A stretch of DNA of 36,962 nt from an uncultured Clostridia bacterium (GCA_947628405.1 CANQZR010000004.1:1-36962), one strand, 5' to 3'; shown: positions 9,828 to 19,334, numbered from the stretch's first letter. The notes: generated by a model from the sequence alone, not told the origin. Made by a program: numbers and translations.

Positions 9828-12800
9828 GTGTTTAGTGCTAAAGGCAATGAAATCATAAAGATATTTGATGTAATAAAGGATAAGTCTACTACAATTAATT
9901 CTGGTTTTGATTTGACAGGTCAAGAAATCAATAATCTTGTCAATAAATTTAATTTGTTTTACACGAAACAAGATTTTGGAGATGAATGGATACGACAACT
10001 TGATGTAGTTAGATATAAAAGTTCTAATGTTGCTGTTATGTTAGAAGATATTGCCAAAAAAGGCGGTCTGGCTCGTGTAAATGTTGAAAAGATGTATGCC
10101 GCTATTCTTAACGGGAATACCAGAGGACTATCAAACGTAAAATCAATTATCAATACGTTTAATTCTCTATCACCTAATAATCAAGAAGATTTCGCCATGG
10201 CTGTTAGTCATACTAATGCACAACTTGGAGGATATTTAAAGAATATTAAAACAGGCAGTGCAAATTTGGCAAATTATGGTATTCAACTTGTCAAAGCAAA
10301 ATCACAAACCGTTTTGCTTCGCTCTGCAACAATGTTATTTAATACGGCTTTGTCGGCAGGGGTTGGTTTTCTATTAAATACTGGTATAAAAATATTGTCT
10401 GATTATGTTGTAACTCAAAAAGAAGCGTTGGAGGCGGCAAAAGATTCTGCAAAAGAATATAAAACAAACGCTGATAACCTATCAAAGTTAAAAAAAGAGT
10501 ATGAAAATATATTAGACAGTGAAAAAACAGAGGTTGAAAAAACACAGGAACTTAGTGAATGGAAACAAACACTTGTTGATGTCTACGGATTTGAAAAAGA
10601 AGCGTTAGAGGATATAAATACAGAACGCAAAAAAGGCAACGAACTTCTGGATGAGGAAATAGAAAAGACAAAACATAACGATCGTGCTGACTGGCTTGCA
10701 GAAAACAAGGACGTAATTGAAAAATCAATAAAAGAAATCAATGAAAACTATGCCGGACTTTTTGATTTAAGTGGTTTTTCTGAAAATGACAAGATAAGAA
10801 GTTTTTTTGATAAGTCGGTTGATATGGGATTTATGGGTTCTCCTTTTGAAATTAAGGGTAATAATCTTATTGAACAATATGAAAATATTGAACAAATGAT
10901 TACAGAAATGGGGAACAGAAATAATCGAACATCATTTGAAGAGTTATTTTTAAGTTCGTTGATTGATGAGAAAAACAGAATCAAAAAAATATTGGACGAA
11001 TACAGAGACACATTTGAAACATATTATGATTTTAAATCTTTGAATTTGTTTGATGAATATGTTGATAATAACCCAATCAAAGATGTTGGAAAAGATTCGT
11101 ATCTTGCTTGGAAAGACGGATTGATTGAATCAGCTGAGGACGATAAACAGTTACAAAAAGAACTGACTGAACTTGCTGAAAAACAATTTTCGGATTACGA
11201 AAAATACTATCAAAATTTTGAAAAACTCAAAAAGAAGTATGTTGGGGACAATGATCCTCAAAGTAAGGAATCCGGAGAAAGATTATCGTTTTTATTTACT
11301 CTGTCTGATGAAGATTTAGAAATTGCCACAAAGATACCGAATCTGTTCAAAAACGGACTTGACGGTGCGGCGGATTTAATTGAAGAATTTAAGAAAAACA
11401 ATCCTATTTCCGCTGATGTTGATACTGAGGGAATACAGTCGTTGGCGGATATTGCAGAAACCACATCTAAAAAGGTTACTGCTTTAAAAACTGCTATGTC
11501 TGAAATGTCGGATACAGGCGAATTAACCATTGAAACATATAATTCACTTGTAGAACTTGGTGGAAATTTTGCGGACTGCATAACAATTCAGAATGGCAAA
11601 ATCAAAGTAAACACAGACAGATTAAAAGACTTGGAGAAGCAGAGTTATGATAATTCAATAGCTGCAAATGAACTTGCTATTGCGGAACTGCAATTACAGG
11701 CTGTCAGCTTAAAAGGCGTAGGCACAGAATGGATAACCGACGAAATAACACGTCTTGAATTAGAAAACGCTGCACTCAGAGAAGCTAAAACTGCAATTGA
11801 AAATGCACAACCAGATGATAAAGATACCGGTTCCGGTGATGACGATTCCGGAAGCAGTAATTCTGAAAAACCTGATTTAATAGTAAAATTTGAAAAAGAA
11901 CTTGCGGAAAAACAGCACGAAATAAATATGGGGCGTATGAAAGAGGACGCCGCATATTGGGACTGGTATGAAAGTGCGTACAAAAAGGCTTATGAGGGAC
12001 AAAAAGACTATCAGGACGATATGTACAAGCACGAAGAAGCGGTTTACAACGGTCGCAAGAAGTTAGCCGAGAACGCATTTGAAGCAGAACAAAAGGCTTT
12101 CAAGGAACGTATTACAAATTATGACGCTCAAATTGAAGTTACCACAAAAGACAGTACCGACTTTGAGGGCAAGAAACTTGACGCAAGTGAAAGATACGAC
12201 TATATCCGCAGCGTTTACGATGATATTCTTTCGGAAATCAACAGGCGTATCGGTGAGATTATTGAATCAGGCATTGAGGGACACGAAGAAGAAATCAAAG
12301 AGCTTGAAGAAATGTATGAAGAATACACCGGCAAGCGTGAAAGCACTTATGACGATGAAATAAACCACGAAATTTCCGTTCTTGAAAAGCTGAAAGACAA
12401 GGAAAGCGACAGATTTGACGAGCAGATAAAGAAACTGGAAGAACAAAAGGACGCCGTTGAAGATTCATACGACGCCGAAATAAAGAAAATCGACGAAAAG
12501 ATAAAGGCGATCGAGGACGAAAACGACGAGCAGGAACGGTTAAACGACCTTGAAAAAACACGTCAGGAGCTTGAAAAATCAAGTCAGCGCACAAGAAAAG
12601 TTTACGGTTCAAACGGTATGGTGGAATACCGTCAGGACGATGAAGCAATTGCCGAGGCGCAGAAAAATTACGATAATGCCAAAAAGGATATTGAGATCGC
12701 CGAACTTGAAAAACAAAAGGAAGCACTTGAAGCCAACAAGGAAGCCGAGATAAGCAAGTACGACGAAATGATAAATGCTGTAAATCAGCAGAAAGACAGT

Positions 12801-13427
12801 CAAATTCAATATTGGGATTATCTTATCGACATTCTTGAATCGTATCTGAATCCGGATTCTCTTGAAAGTTCTTCGGAATTGTGGGATAGGATACTTGGAG
12901 ACAGAGAAAAAGTAAGACAAGAACAGGGACAGACAATTGTAAACGGTCAGGCTATTGACAATCCTAATGGAAAAACAGCAAATGCAAACGAGATAAACGA
13001 AAATATCAACAATGCTATTAAGGCAAATACTGAAACCGCTGAAAGCAATGCAAATGCCGCAAAAGCAAACGAGGAATCCGCCAAGGCAAAACAACAAGAA
13101 GAGACAACAAGCATTTCTCCGGAAGAAGCGGAAATGAAATTTGCTCAGACGTTGGGTCAGTTCTTTATGAATGGATTATTGCTTGCAAACAATGGTATGA
13201 CTGCAAGCAGTCAGTTTATGAACGAACAGCATGGAGAAGCTGCTACGGCGGTCAACACAAACAATGCGGTTAATAATTACAACAACTCCCCTATTACCAA
13301 TACATTTACCATAGGCGATATCCGTATCACAAATCCTGTCGGCAACAGCGACGATCTGGCGAAAGAACTAAGAATGAATATTCCGATATCTTTCCAAAAT
13401 CAGATATACAGCAATAAGAAAAAGTAA
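9828..13427 (+). CDS. Tape-measure protein C-terminal cassette 2 (candidate 3' exon, complete C-terminus)
   Basis: Coiled-coil tape-measure-type sequence; begins G|GTGTTTA; in-frame stop TAA immediately before the ATG at 9825; no RBS. Confidence 0.7.
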   Translation: MFSAKGNEIIKIFDVIKDKSTTINSGFDLTGQEINNLVNKFNLFYTKQDFGDEWIRQLDVVRYKSSNVAVMLEDIAKKGGLARVNVEKMYAAILNGNTRGLSNVKSIINTFNSLSPNNQEDFAMAVSHTNAQLGGYLKNIKTGSANLANYGIQLVKAKSQTVLLRSATMLFNTALSAGVGFLLNTGIKILSDYVVTQKEALEAAKDSAKEYKTNADNLSKLKKEYENILDSEKTEVEKTQELSEWKQTLVDVYGFEKEALEDINTERKKGNELLDEEIEKTKHNDRADWLAENKDVIEKSIKEINENYAGLFDLSGFSENDKIRSFFDKSVDMGFMGSPFEIKGNNLIEQYENIEQMITEMGNRNNRTSFEELFLSSLIDEKNRIKKILDEYRDTFETYYDFKSLNLFDEYVDNNPIKDVGKDSYLAWKDGLIESAEDDKQLQKELTELAEKQFSDYEKYYQNFEKLKKKYVGDNDPQSKESGERLSFLFTLSDEDLEIATKIPNLFKNGLDGAADLIEEFKKNNPISADVDTEGIQSLADIAETTSKKVTALKTAMSEMSDTGELTIETYNSLVELGGNFADCITIQNGKIKVNTDRLKDLEKQSYDNSIAANELAIAELQLQAVSLKGVGTEWITDEITRLELENAALREAKTAIENAQPDDKDTGSGDDDSGSSNSEKPDLIVKFEKELAEKQHEINMGRMKEDAAYWDWYESAYKKAYEGQKDYQDDMYKHEEAVYNGRKKLAENAFEAEQKAFKERITNYDAQIEVTTKDSTDFEGKKLDASERYDYIRSVYDDILSEINRRIGEIIESGIEGHEEEIKELEEMYEEYTGKRESTYDDEINHEISVLEKLKDKESDRFDEQIKKLEEQKDAVEDSYDAEIKKIDEKIKAIEDENDEQERLNDLEKTRQELEKSSQRTRKVYGSNGMVEYRQDDEAIAEAQKNYDNAKKDIEIAELEKQKEALEANKEAEISKYDEMINAVNQQKDSQIQYWDYLIDILESYLNPDSLESSSELWDRILGDREKVRQEQGQTIVNGQAIDNPNGKTANANEINENINNAIKANTETAESNANAAKANEESAKAKQQEETTSISPEEAEMKFAQTLGQFFMNGLLLANNGMTASSQFMNEQHGEAATAVNTNNAVNNYNNSPITNTFTIGDIRITNPVGNSDDLAKELRMNIPISFQNQIYSNKKK
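11865..11984 (+). repeat. Direct repeat copy 2 (120 bp)
   Basis: See 8322-8441. Confidence 0.9.
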
Positions 13428-13438
13428 TATTTTAACAG

Positions 13439-13471
13439 GACTGTGGCTCACTTTTACGGTGGGTCGCAGTC
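13439..13471 (+). terminator. Rho-independent terminator-like hairpin
   Basis: 13-bp stem GACTGTGGCTCAC/GTGGGTCGCAGTC with three wobble pairs, then CATTTTATT. Confidence 0.65.
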
Positions 13472-13509
13472 ATTTTATTATATATAATAAAAAATATGGA
13501 GGCTTTTAT

Positions 13510-14112
13510 ATGAATGAAAATATAAAAATCAAGGAAAACATATCTTTTGGAGAATTTAATGCCGTGGTAAACAAAGTCACAAAAGACTGTTTTACCGACG
13601 AGGGACTTTATGATCCTAATACTTATGAACTTTCTTTAAGGACTTCCCTGCTCCTTGCTTTTGCACCGGATTTTGACTTAAAAGGCTGTAACGACAACAA
13701 TTCTTTATGGGGAAAGGTCACAAGTGAACAGGCGGAAGATATTCTCTGTATTATAAGAATCAACAAGTGTTATCAGGCTATAATCGACACTATTGATAAG
13801 AAGATCTCTCACAGGTGCGCTCTTATCACAAACAGCTCTATGTCAATGTCGGATATCGCGCTTTCGGCTCTTTTCCAGACAATTTCGGAAAAGGTTGAAA
13901 GCATTGACCTTATGGACGAGGACAGTATCAAGGCTATCGCCGGAGCTTATCAGCAGGTCAGCAAGGCAGGCTTTGAGGAGAGACTTGTTAAGGCTATGAC
14001 AAAGAACGGCTTTATTGCCAAGCAGAAAAAGCAAGCCGACGATAAAATGAGAGAACGCAACATAACAATTTCAAACATTGCCGAAGCCAACAAGAAAATA
14101 AAAAATACCTGA
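13510..14112 (+). CDS. Putative tail assembly chaperone / tail protein
   Basis: ATG at 13510 after TATGGAGG; position just ahead of tape measure. Confidence 0.4.
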   Translation: MNENIKIKENISFGEFNAVVNKVTKDCFTDEGLYDPNTYELSLRTSLLLAFAPDFDLKGCNDNNSLWGKVTSEQAEDILCIIRINKCYQAIIDTIDKKISHRCALITNSSMSMSDIALSALFQTISEKVESIDLMDEDSIKAIAGAYQQVSKAGFEERLVKAMTKNGFIAKQKKQADDKMRERNITISNIAEANKKIKNT

Positions 14113-14123
14113 CGAGGTGAAAT

Positions 14124-14585
14124 ATGAAAGTCGGAAGTTTATCGGAATTGAGGAGTGTTCTTCAAGAAAAAATAGATGTTGCTTTATTGACCGATACGGC
14201 GGAAACAGTTACTGATGTTATGTTGGAACATATCGTTTCCGATGTATATGAGGAATATATTCCGACTACCTACAAAAGAAGATACAATAATGGAGGTCTG
14301 GCAGATCCTGATAACATTATAACATATCTTGATGAATATGGTCGTCTGTATGTAGAGCAGTTTACTCTCGGTGATAAATATTATAAAATGGGTGATTATA
14401 TTCTGATAAGTAGGAATTATGGCAAACCGATAGCAGATATTATTGAAACGGGCGAGGGTTATGATATTGTATCTCCCGGCGCACGCCCGTTTTTACACAA
14501 CACTCATGAAGATTTACGCAAAAATAAACAACACGTTAGCGCTCTTAAAAAAGGCTTGAAAAAGCAAGGATTGGAGGTAAAGTAA
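14124..14585 (+). CDS. Phage tail-associated protein (HK97 gp10-like possibility)
   Basis: 153 aa; GAGGTGAAAT RBS; position only, family not certain. Confidence 0.35.
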   Translation: MKVGSLSELRSVLQEKIDVALLTDTAETVTDVMLEHIVSDVYEEYIPTTYKRRYNNGGLADPDNIITYLDEYGRLYVEQFTLGDKYYKMGDYILISRNYGKPIADIIETGEGYDIVSPGARPFLHNTHEDLRKNKQHVSALKKGLKKQGLEVK

Positions 14586-17500
14586 ATGGACGAAGATAAA
14601 TTAAGTATAGTCGTTGAAACGGTGCTTGATGTTGACGCGGAAAAAAGCAAAATACAGATACAAAACAAAATTCCGGAGGTTGAAAAAGCACTCCGCAGCG
14701 GCAATGTCAGAGTAGGTATAACCGCAGGGCTGGACACCGAAACATCGGCTTCAACGATACGCACACAATTAAACACGCTGTTTTCGCAGACAGATATCCC
14801 TTCAATCAAAATTAACCTTGAAATCGGAAGAGAAAGTATAAGCAGGATCATCAATCGGGAATTTGACGGAATACGCAGTGCGTCTCAGGGCGTTACAAAA
14901 GAAATTGTAAATAATTTCAATAGCTCTTTCGGTATATCTGTCAAAGCGACAAAGGAAGCTAAAGCGGCGATAGAGGCAGCTTTACGGGATATAACGTCGG
15001 CTTGGAATACCAATGATATTGAAAAGTATAATTCAAGTATGCAACGGCTTATGGAACTTGTCGGAAGATCGGGAAAACAATTTATTGATCCCGGAATAAA
15101 ATCTCAGATAGATGATCTCCGAAAGTTGTTGTCGGACGGCAGCAAGGTCTATATAGGTGAAAAATTGCGTGAGGATCTGCAATATAGCCTTGACAGTGCA
15201 AATGAATTGCGAGCCGTTCTGACAAATATTTACGGTGTGGGTAACTGGACATTTGATCGTTCTAAAGGCGGTCGTAGTGCTGATACGCTCATTGACCCGA
15301 CTTATGCAGATCAATTCCACGGTCTTTCAGAAGCGATAATTGAAACAGATAATCGTATAAGACAACTGCAAAGAAATACAAAAGGCGGAGTAATCGACGC
15401 AATGACTTCGCAAATGACTGACGAAGAAATTCAGGTATTTATAAGAGATATTCTGCAATTAAAAGAAAGTATGCAGTCACTCCAATATATACCGGGAATA
15501 GACGTTTTTGAGAATATAGACGCAGATGTAAGGCATACATCGGAATCTCTTAATAAACTTAATGATGACGTTCAGAAAACGTCCGGCGCACTTACTCAGT
15601 TATCGAATAAGAATTACTTTTCCAATAACACCGACCTTCTTAAAAATATCCGGCTTTACGAGCAGGAAGAGGACGCTATCCGCGATCTGGAGACTGTTTT
15701 CAGTCAGCTTGGCGCAACGGTGTCAAGCACAGAGACCCGAAGCCGCAACGGTATGACTACCGGCTTTGTGGTATCTGTACAATCAGCGACCGGCGAAGTA
15801 GAAAAATTCCAGTATAAATTAAAAGACGTAAATAAAAATGTTGAAGGTGCGGCTGAGGACTGGAAATTCGTACTCCAGAACATCAAAGCAAGTGACAGTG
15901 CTGTGCAAAAACTGGCGCAGGATCAGGCAAAGTATGCAGATAGTATACAGGCAGCACAAACCAAACTCAAATCTACTCTTGATACTGTAAAAAATAATGC
16001 AGTAACAGGCAAAGAACCTATTCAGTTCAGCGAAAATCTCAACGTACAATACCAAAAAGCGGAACAGGCAATTACCGCTCTCGGCAACGCTGACAGGACT
16101 GTTATGTCTTCTATGCAGGCAAACGCAGAAGCCGAAATCGCAAAGTTGCAGCAAATGGCGAAAGCTGCTCACGACGCACAGTATGCCGCCACTTCCCTGC
16201 GGACAAAAGACCTTGACACAAACAAGCAGATAGCCGGAAATAAACTTGACGAATTTATTACAAAGGTCACAAACGGTAAAGTTCCACTGGAAGTTTTTCA
16301 AGGTGAAATTGAAAAATTAAAAACGTCGTTAAATTCAATATCGGATTCAACAAGTCTGACAAACTTCCTGAATCAGCTTGATATTGCCAAAAGTAAATTT
16401 TCTTCCCTTGATACGCTGTATAAGAATATTTCCGCACGATCTGCTGATCTGGATAAGATGTCCGAACAATGGGAAAAGCAAGGCGTTTATACTGAAAGGG
16501 TAAAAGAAATCGTCGAGGAACTTCGGACAAGTCTGAAAAACGTAACAACTGCCGACGGTTTTAAATCTTGGACAGATAACTACGAAAAACAGGCGGAAGA
16601 ACTGAAATTACTGACTGATAACAAGGAACTTAACGCCAATCTTGACGCGCAGATACAAAAGACAAAAGAGATACTTTCTTTGCAGACACAAATTGCTAAT
16701 CTCGAGGGTAAGAAAAACAAGGAGACAGAACTTACCGCACTTAATTCTTCCCTTTCGGCAAGGCGTGAGGAACTGAATGTTCTGCAACAGGAAAGCACGG
16801 CTTATGAAAATATAATGTCCCGTAAGCAGCAAGAAGAAGCCGTGACAAAAGCAACGGCTGCCGAAGCACAAAGGCTTGCAACGGCGCAGGCAAGGGCGGC
16901 TGACAGGCAGGCTGCGGCGTTGGAAAATCAGGCTGTACAACAGCAAAGGTCAATCGACAGAGAAGCTATGCGGAATGACCTTGTAGACCGTGGTGTAAGC
17001 AATCTGCAAGCACAGGTTGCCGCTTACGAATCAATAAACACAAGGGCGGCTAAAATTTACAAAAGCGATTTTGATAATTTAAGAAACGGTCTTGCCAATG
17101 CGAGAACTCCGGAAGATATTGCTAAGATACGGTCGCAGTTTACAACGCTGAAAGCGGAAATAAAAGCAGCAGGAAACGAAGGTAAAACATTCTTTCAGAT
17201 CGTTGCTGACGGGGCAAAAAAATTCAGTTCTTGGATGTCTATAACTTCTGTAATTACTTCAATTGTCCGCGATATAAAGAAAATGGTAACTACCGTTATC
17301 GAACTTGACACGGCAATGGTTGATCTGAAAAAGACGTTTACCGGAACTCAGGCTGAACTTGACGAATTTTATATTTCTGCAAATGACACGGCAAAAGACT
17401 TGGGCGTTACGACAAAGGAAATAATCGAACAGGCTGCCGCTTGGTCAAGGCTCGGATATTCTACTGCGGACGCTGCCGAAACTATGGCAAAGAACTCTGC

Positions 17501-18368
17501 GATATTCAAGACTATCTCCCCCGGTATGGATATTGATACCGCTACAGACGGTCTTGTTTCAATGATGAAAGCCTTTGACATAGAGGCAAATGATGTTCTC
17601 GACGGTATTATGAGCAAGGTCAATATTGTGGGAAATAAGTTTGCAACGGATAATGATTCCATTGTTGAAGCTATGAAACGTTCGTCCTCGGCTATGGCGG
17701 AAGCAAACAACTCCCTTGAAGAGACTATTGCTCTTAACACGGCTTCAATTGAAATTACAAGAAATGCGGAGACTACCGCTAATGCGTGGCGTACAGTAAG
17801 TATGCGTATAAGAGGATACGACGAGGAGACACAGGAACTATCCGACGATCTTGTAAATATCAGCGGTGAAATCGCCGATCTCACAAAAACCGCCGGAAAC
17901 AAATTTCAAGGCATAAGCATTTTTACCGATGAAACAAGGCAGACATACAAGTCTACATATGAAATAATTGAAGATATTGCAGAAATTTACAACGAATTAT
18001 CCGATAAACAACAAGCCGCACTTCTTGAAAAAATTGCAGGAAAACGTAATGCTCAGGTAGTTGCGGCGGCTATAAAAAACTTTCAGACTGCAAAAGACGC
18101 TATGGACGCTATGGCAAATTCCTCCGGAAATGCTATGGAGGAAATGGAAATTGCTTATGAATCCATAGGCTACAAGGTAAACGAATTTAAGGAAACCTTT
18201 GTTGGATTAAGTCAGACTGTAATGGATTCCGACTTCCTTAAAGGCTTTATAAGCACAGGCACTAAAATAATCGACATACTCGACAAAATTATAGATCAAT
18301 TCGGCGTTCTGCCGACACTGACAACTGCTTTTATAGGCGGTCTGTCGCTCAAAAACGTAGGTGAATAA
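14586..18368 (+). CDS. Phage tail tape measure protein, TP901-type core, N-terminal portion; reading frame stops two codons inside the intron
   Basis: Core ITSVITSIVRDIKKMVTTVIELDTAMVDLKKTFTGTQAELDEFY...DLGVTTKEIIEQAAAWSRLGYSTADAAETMAKNSAIF...; ends ...TTAFIGGLSLKNVG|E*. Confidence 0.9.
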   Translation: MDEDKLSIVVETVLDVDAEKSKIQIQNKIPEVEKALRSGNVRVGITAGLDTETSASTIRTQLNTLFSQTDIPSIKINLEIGRESISRIINREFDGIRSASQGVTKEIVNNFNSSFGISVKATKEAKAAIEAALRDITSAWNTNDIEKYNSSMQRLMELVGRSGKQFIDPGIKSQIDDLRKLLSDGSKVYIGEKLREDLQYSLDSANELRAVLTNIYGVGNWTFDRSKGGRSADTLIDPTYADQFHGLSEAIIETDNRIRQLQRNTKGGVIDAMTSQMTDEEIQVFIRDILQLKESMQSLQYIPGIDVFENIDADVRHTSESLNKLNDDVQKTSGALTQLSNKNYFSNNTDLLKNIRLYEQEEDAIRDLETVFSQLGATVSSTETRSRNGMTTGFVVSVQSATGEVEKFQYKLKDVNKNVEGAAEDWKFVLQNIKASDSAVQKLAQDQAKYADSIQAAQTKLKSTLDTVKNNAVTGKEPIQFSENLNVQYQKAEQAITALGNADRTVMSSMQANAEAEIAKLQQMAKAAHDAQYAATSLRTKDLDTNKQIAGNKLDEFITKVTNGKVPLEVFQGEIEKLKTSLNSISDSTSLTNFLNQLDIAKSKFSSLDTLYKNISARSADLDKMSEQWEKQGVYTERVKEIVEELRTSLKNVTTADGFKSWTDNYEKQAEELKLLTDNKELNANLDAQIQKTKEILSLQTQIANLEGKKNKETELTALNSSLSARREELNVLQQESTAYENIMSRKQQEEAVTKATAAEAQRLATAQARAADRQAAALENQAVQQQRSIDREAMRNDLVDRGVSNLQAQVAAYESINTRAAKIYKSDFDNLRNGLANARTPEDIAKIRSQFTTLKAEIKAAGNEGKTFFQIVADGAKKFSSWMSITSVITSIVRDIKKMVTTVIELDTAMVDLKKTFTGTQAELDEFYISANDTAKDLGVTTKEIIEQAAAWSRLGYSTADAAETMAKNSAIFKTISPGMDIDTATDGLVSMMKAFDIEANDVLDGIMSKVNIVGNKFATDNDSIVEAMKRSSSAMAEANNSLEETIALNTASIEITRNAETTANAWRTVSMRIRGYDEETQELSDDLVNISGEIADLTKTAGNKFQGISIFTDETRQTYKSTYEIIEDIAEIYNELSDKQQAALLEKIAGKRNAQVVAAAIKNFQTAKDAMDAMANSSGNAMEEMEIAYESIGYKVNEFKETFVGLSQTVMDSDFLKGFISTGTKIIDILDKIIDQFGVLPTLTTAFIGGLSLKNVGE

Positions 18369-18720
18369 CTAAACACGCCCGTTTCTATGCTGCCGCTTTT
18401 ATCGGTATAGAGAATGTAATGCGTTTTAAAATAAAACTGTCAAACTGCTGGGAAATGCTAAAGCTCTGTGACCTTAATGGTGGAGAAATCCGGAAACAAC
18501 AACAGAGATGGACTATGCTGAAACAAAAGCCTGATTAAAAAATCAGGTGCTAAGGTCTGTTTGTAATGTATAATCAGCAGCCAAGCCCTTTACGGGAAGG
18601 TTCAACGAATTGACGGCAGTTACTTTGCGGTAAAGTAAAGGTAAATTCTAATCTGTGGATAACGCCCACAGCAAAGCAGCGCAAGCTATATTCCAAGGAC
18701 AGAGATACCCTGCCCTTTTG
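18363..18720 (+). ncRNA. Group I self-splicing intron (compact, no homing endonuclease ORF)
   Basis: IGS 18370-18384; P2 hairpin 18386-18410; P4 CTGCTG (18445-18450)/CAGCAG (18575-18580); Q AATCAGCAGC 18572-18581; R GTTCAACGAATTGACGG from 18600; S AAGCTATATTCC 18683-18694; P7 GAAT (18607-18610)/ATTC (18690-18693); P8 TACTTT/AAAGTA 18621-18637; P9-like AAGGACAG/CTGCCCTT 18695-18717; terminal G at 18720. Confidence 0.85.
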
Positions 18721-18728
18721 TGTGTTTT

Positions 18729-18753
18729 GCCCCACCGTTAAGGGGTGGTATTA
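18729..18753 (+). promoter_or_regulatory. GC-rich hairpin between intron and next gene
   Basis: CCACC...GGTGG / CCCC...GGGG alternative pairings in GCCCCACCGTTAAGGGGTGG. Confidence 0.35.
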
Positions 18754-18785
18754 TAACGGAAATACAAATGAAAGGACGGTCTGTT

Positions 18786-19319
18786 ATGGCACAGACAAAC
18801 GGTCAGAATACAAGCCTGTCCCAACTTATTGCACAGTCTGTTGACAGGCTTGTCGAAAGCAGGATACAAAAAGCAACTTATGACAGAACATATGCAGGCA
18901 TTATTTCGGAGATATTATTTGATCCGACAACAGACATTAAAGACAAAAACTGGGGTCTATACAAGATACGTTTTAACAGCACCGAAAAGCAATACAGATT
19001 TCTTGACGGGATAGTACATCAAGTCGGAGAGCGTGTTTCGGTAACTGTATGCAATAACGATATCAACCGTCTTGTTGTAGAACCCACTGTTAAAAGCACA
19101 ATGCCTGCCAAGATAAAATGGGATAAAAATAACGGTGGAGACGCTGATAAGAGTAAAATGACGGTAACTCGTCAGGTTACTACCAATGGCAAAACGTATG
19201 AAACCGTTCGTGAATATATAGTAGACTATAAAAATAAAGGACAGGAAAATGAAGAACCTGTGAAGATAACCTTACCTAACGGGAACGAAATAGAGCTTGA
19301 AGGCTTCATTGATGAATAA
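18786..19319 (+). CDS. Phage tail/baseplate protein (OB-fold-like N-terminal region)
   Basis: ATG at 18786; 177 aa; position between tape measure and hub genes. Confidence 0.5.
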   Translation: MAQTNGQNTSLSQLIAQSVDRLVESRIQKATYDRTYAGIISEILFDPTTDIKDKNWGLYKIRFNSTEKQYRFLDGIVHQVGERVSVTVCNNDINRLVVEPTVKSTMPAKIKWDKNNGGDADKSKMTVTRQVTTNGKTYETVREYIVDYKNKGQENEEPVKITLPNGNEIELEGFIDE

Positions 19320-19334
19320 TAAGGCGGTGATAAA

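Noticed and set aside
9783-9998. Minus-strand ORFs overlapping the tape-measure cassettes, LRR and V-ATPase genes
   Set aside because: Antisense shadows of strong coding frames, no RBS or recognisable domains.
14080-14130. Programmed -1 frameshift (A AAA AAT) at end of 13510-14112 making a G/GT-type chaperone
   Set aside because: The -1 frame ends after a few codons (KKYLTR*) and does not join the 14124 ORF.
18363-18780. Group II intron, IStron or DGR as explanation for the interrupted tape measure
   Set aside because: No reverse transcriptase, TnpB or template/variable repeat pair in the window; the P/Q/R/S set fits group I.
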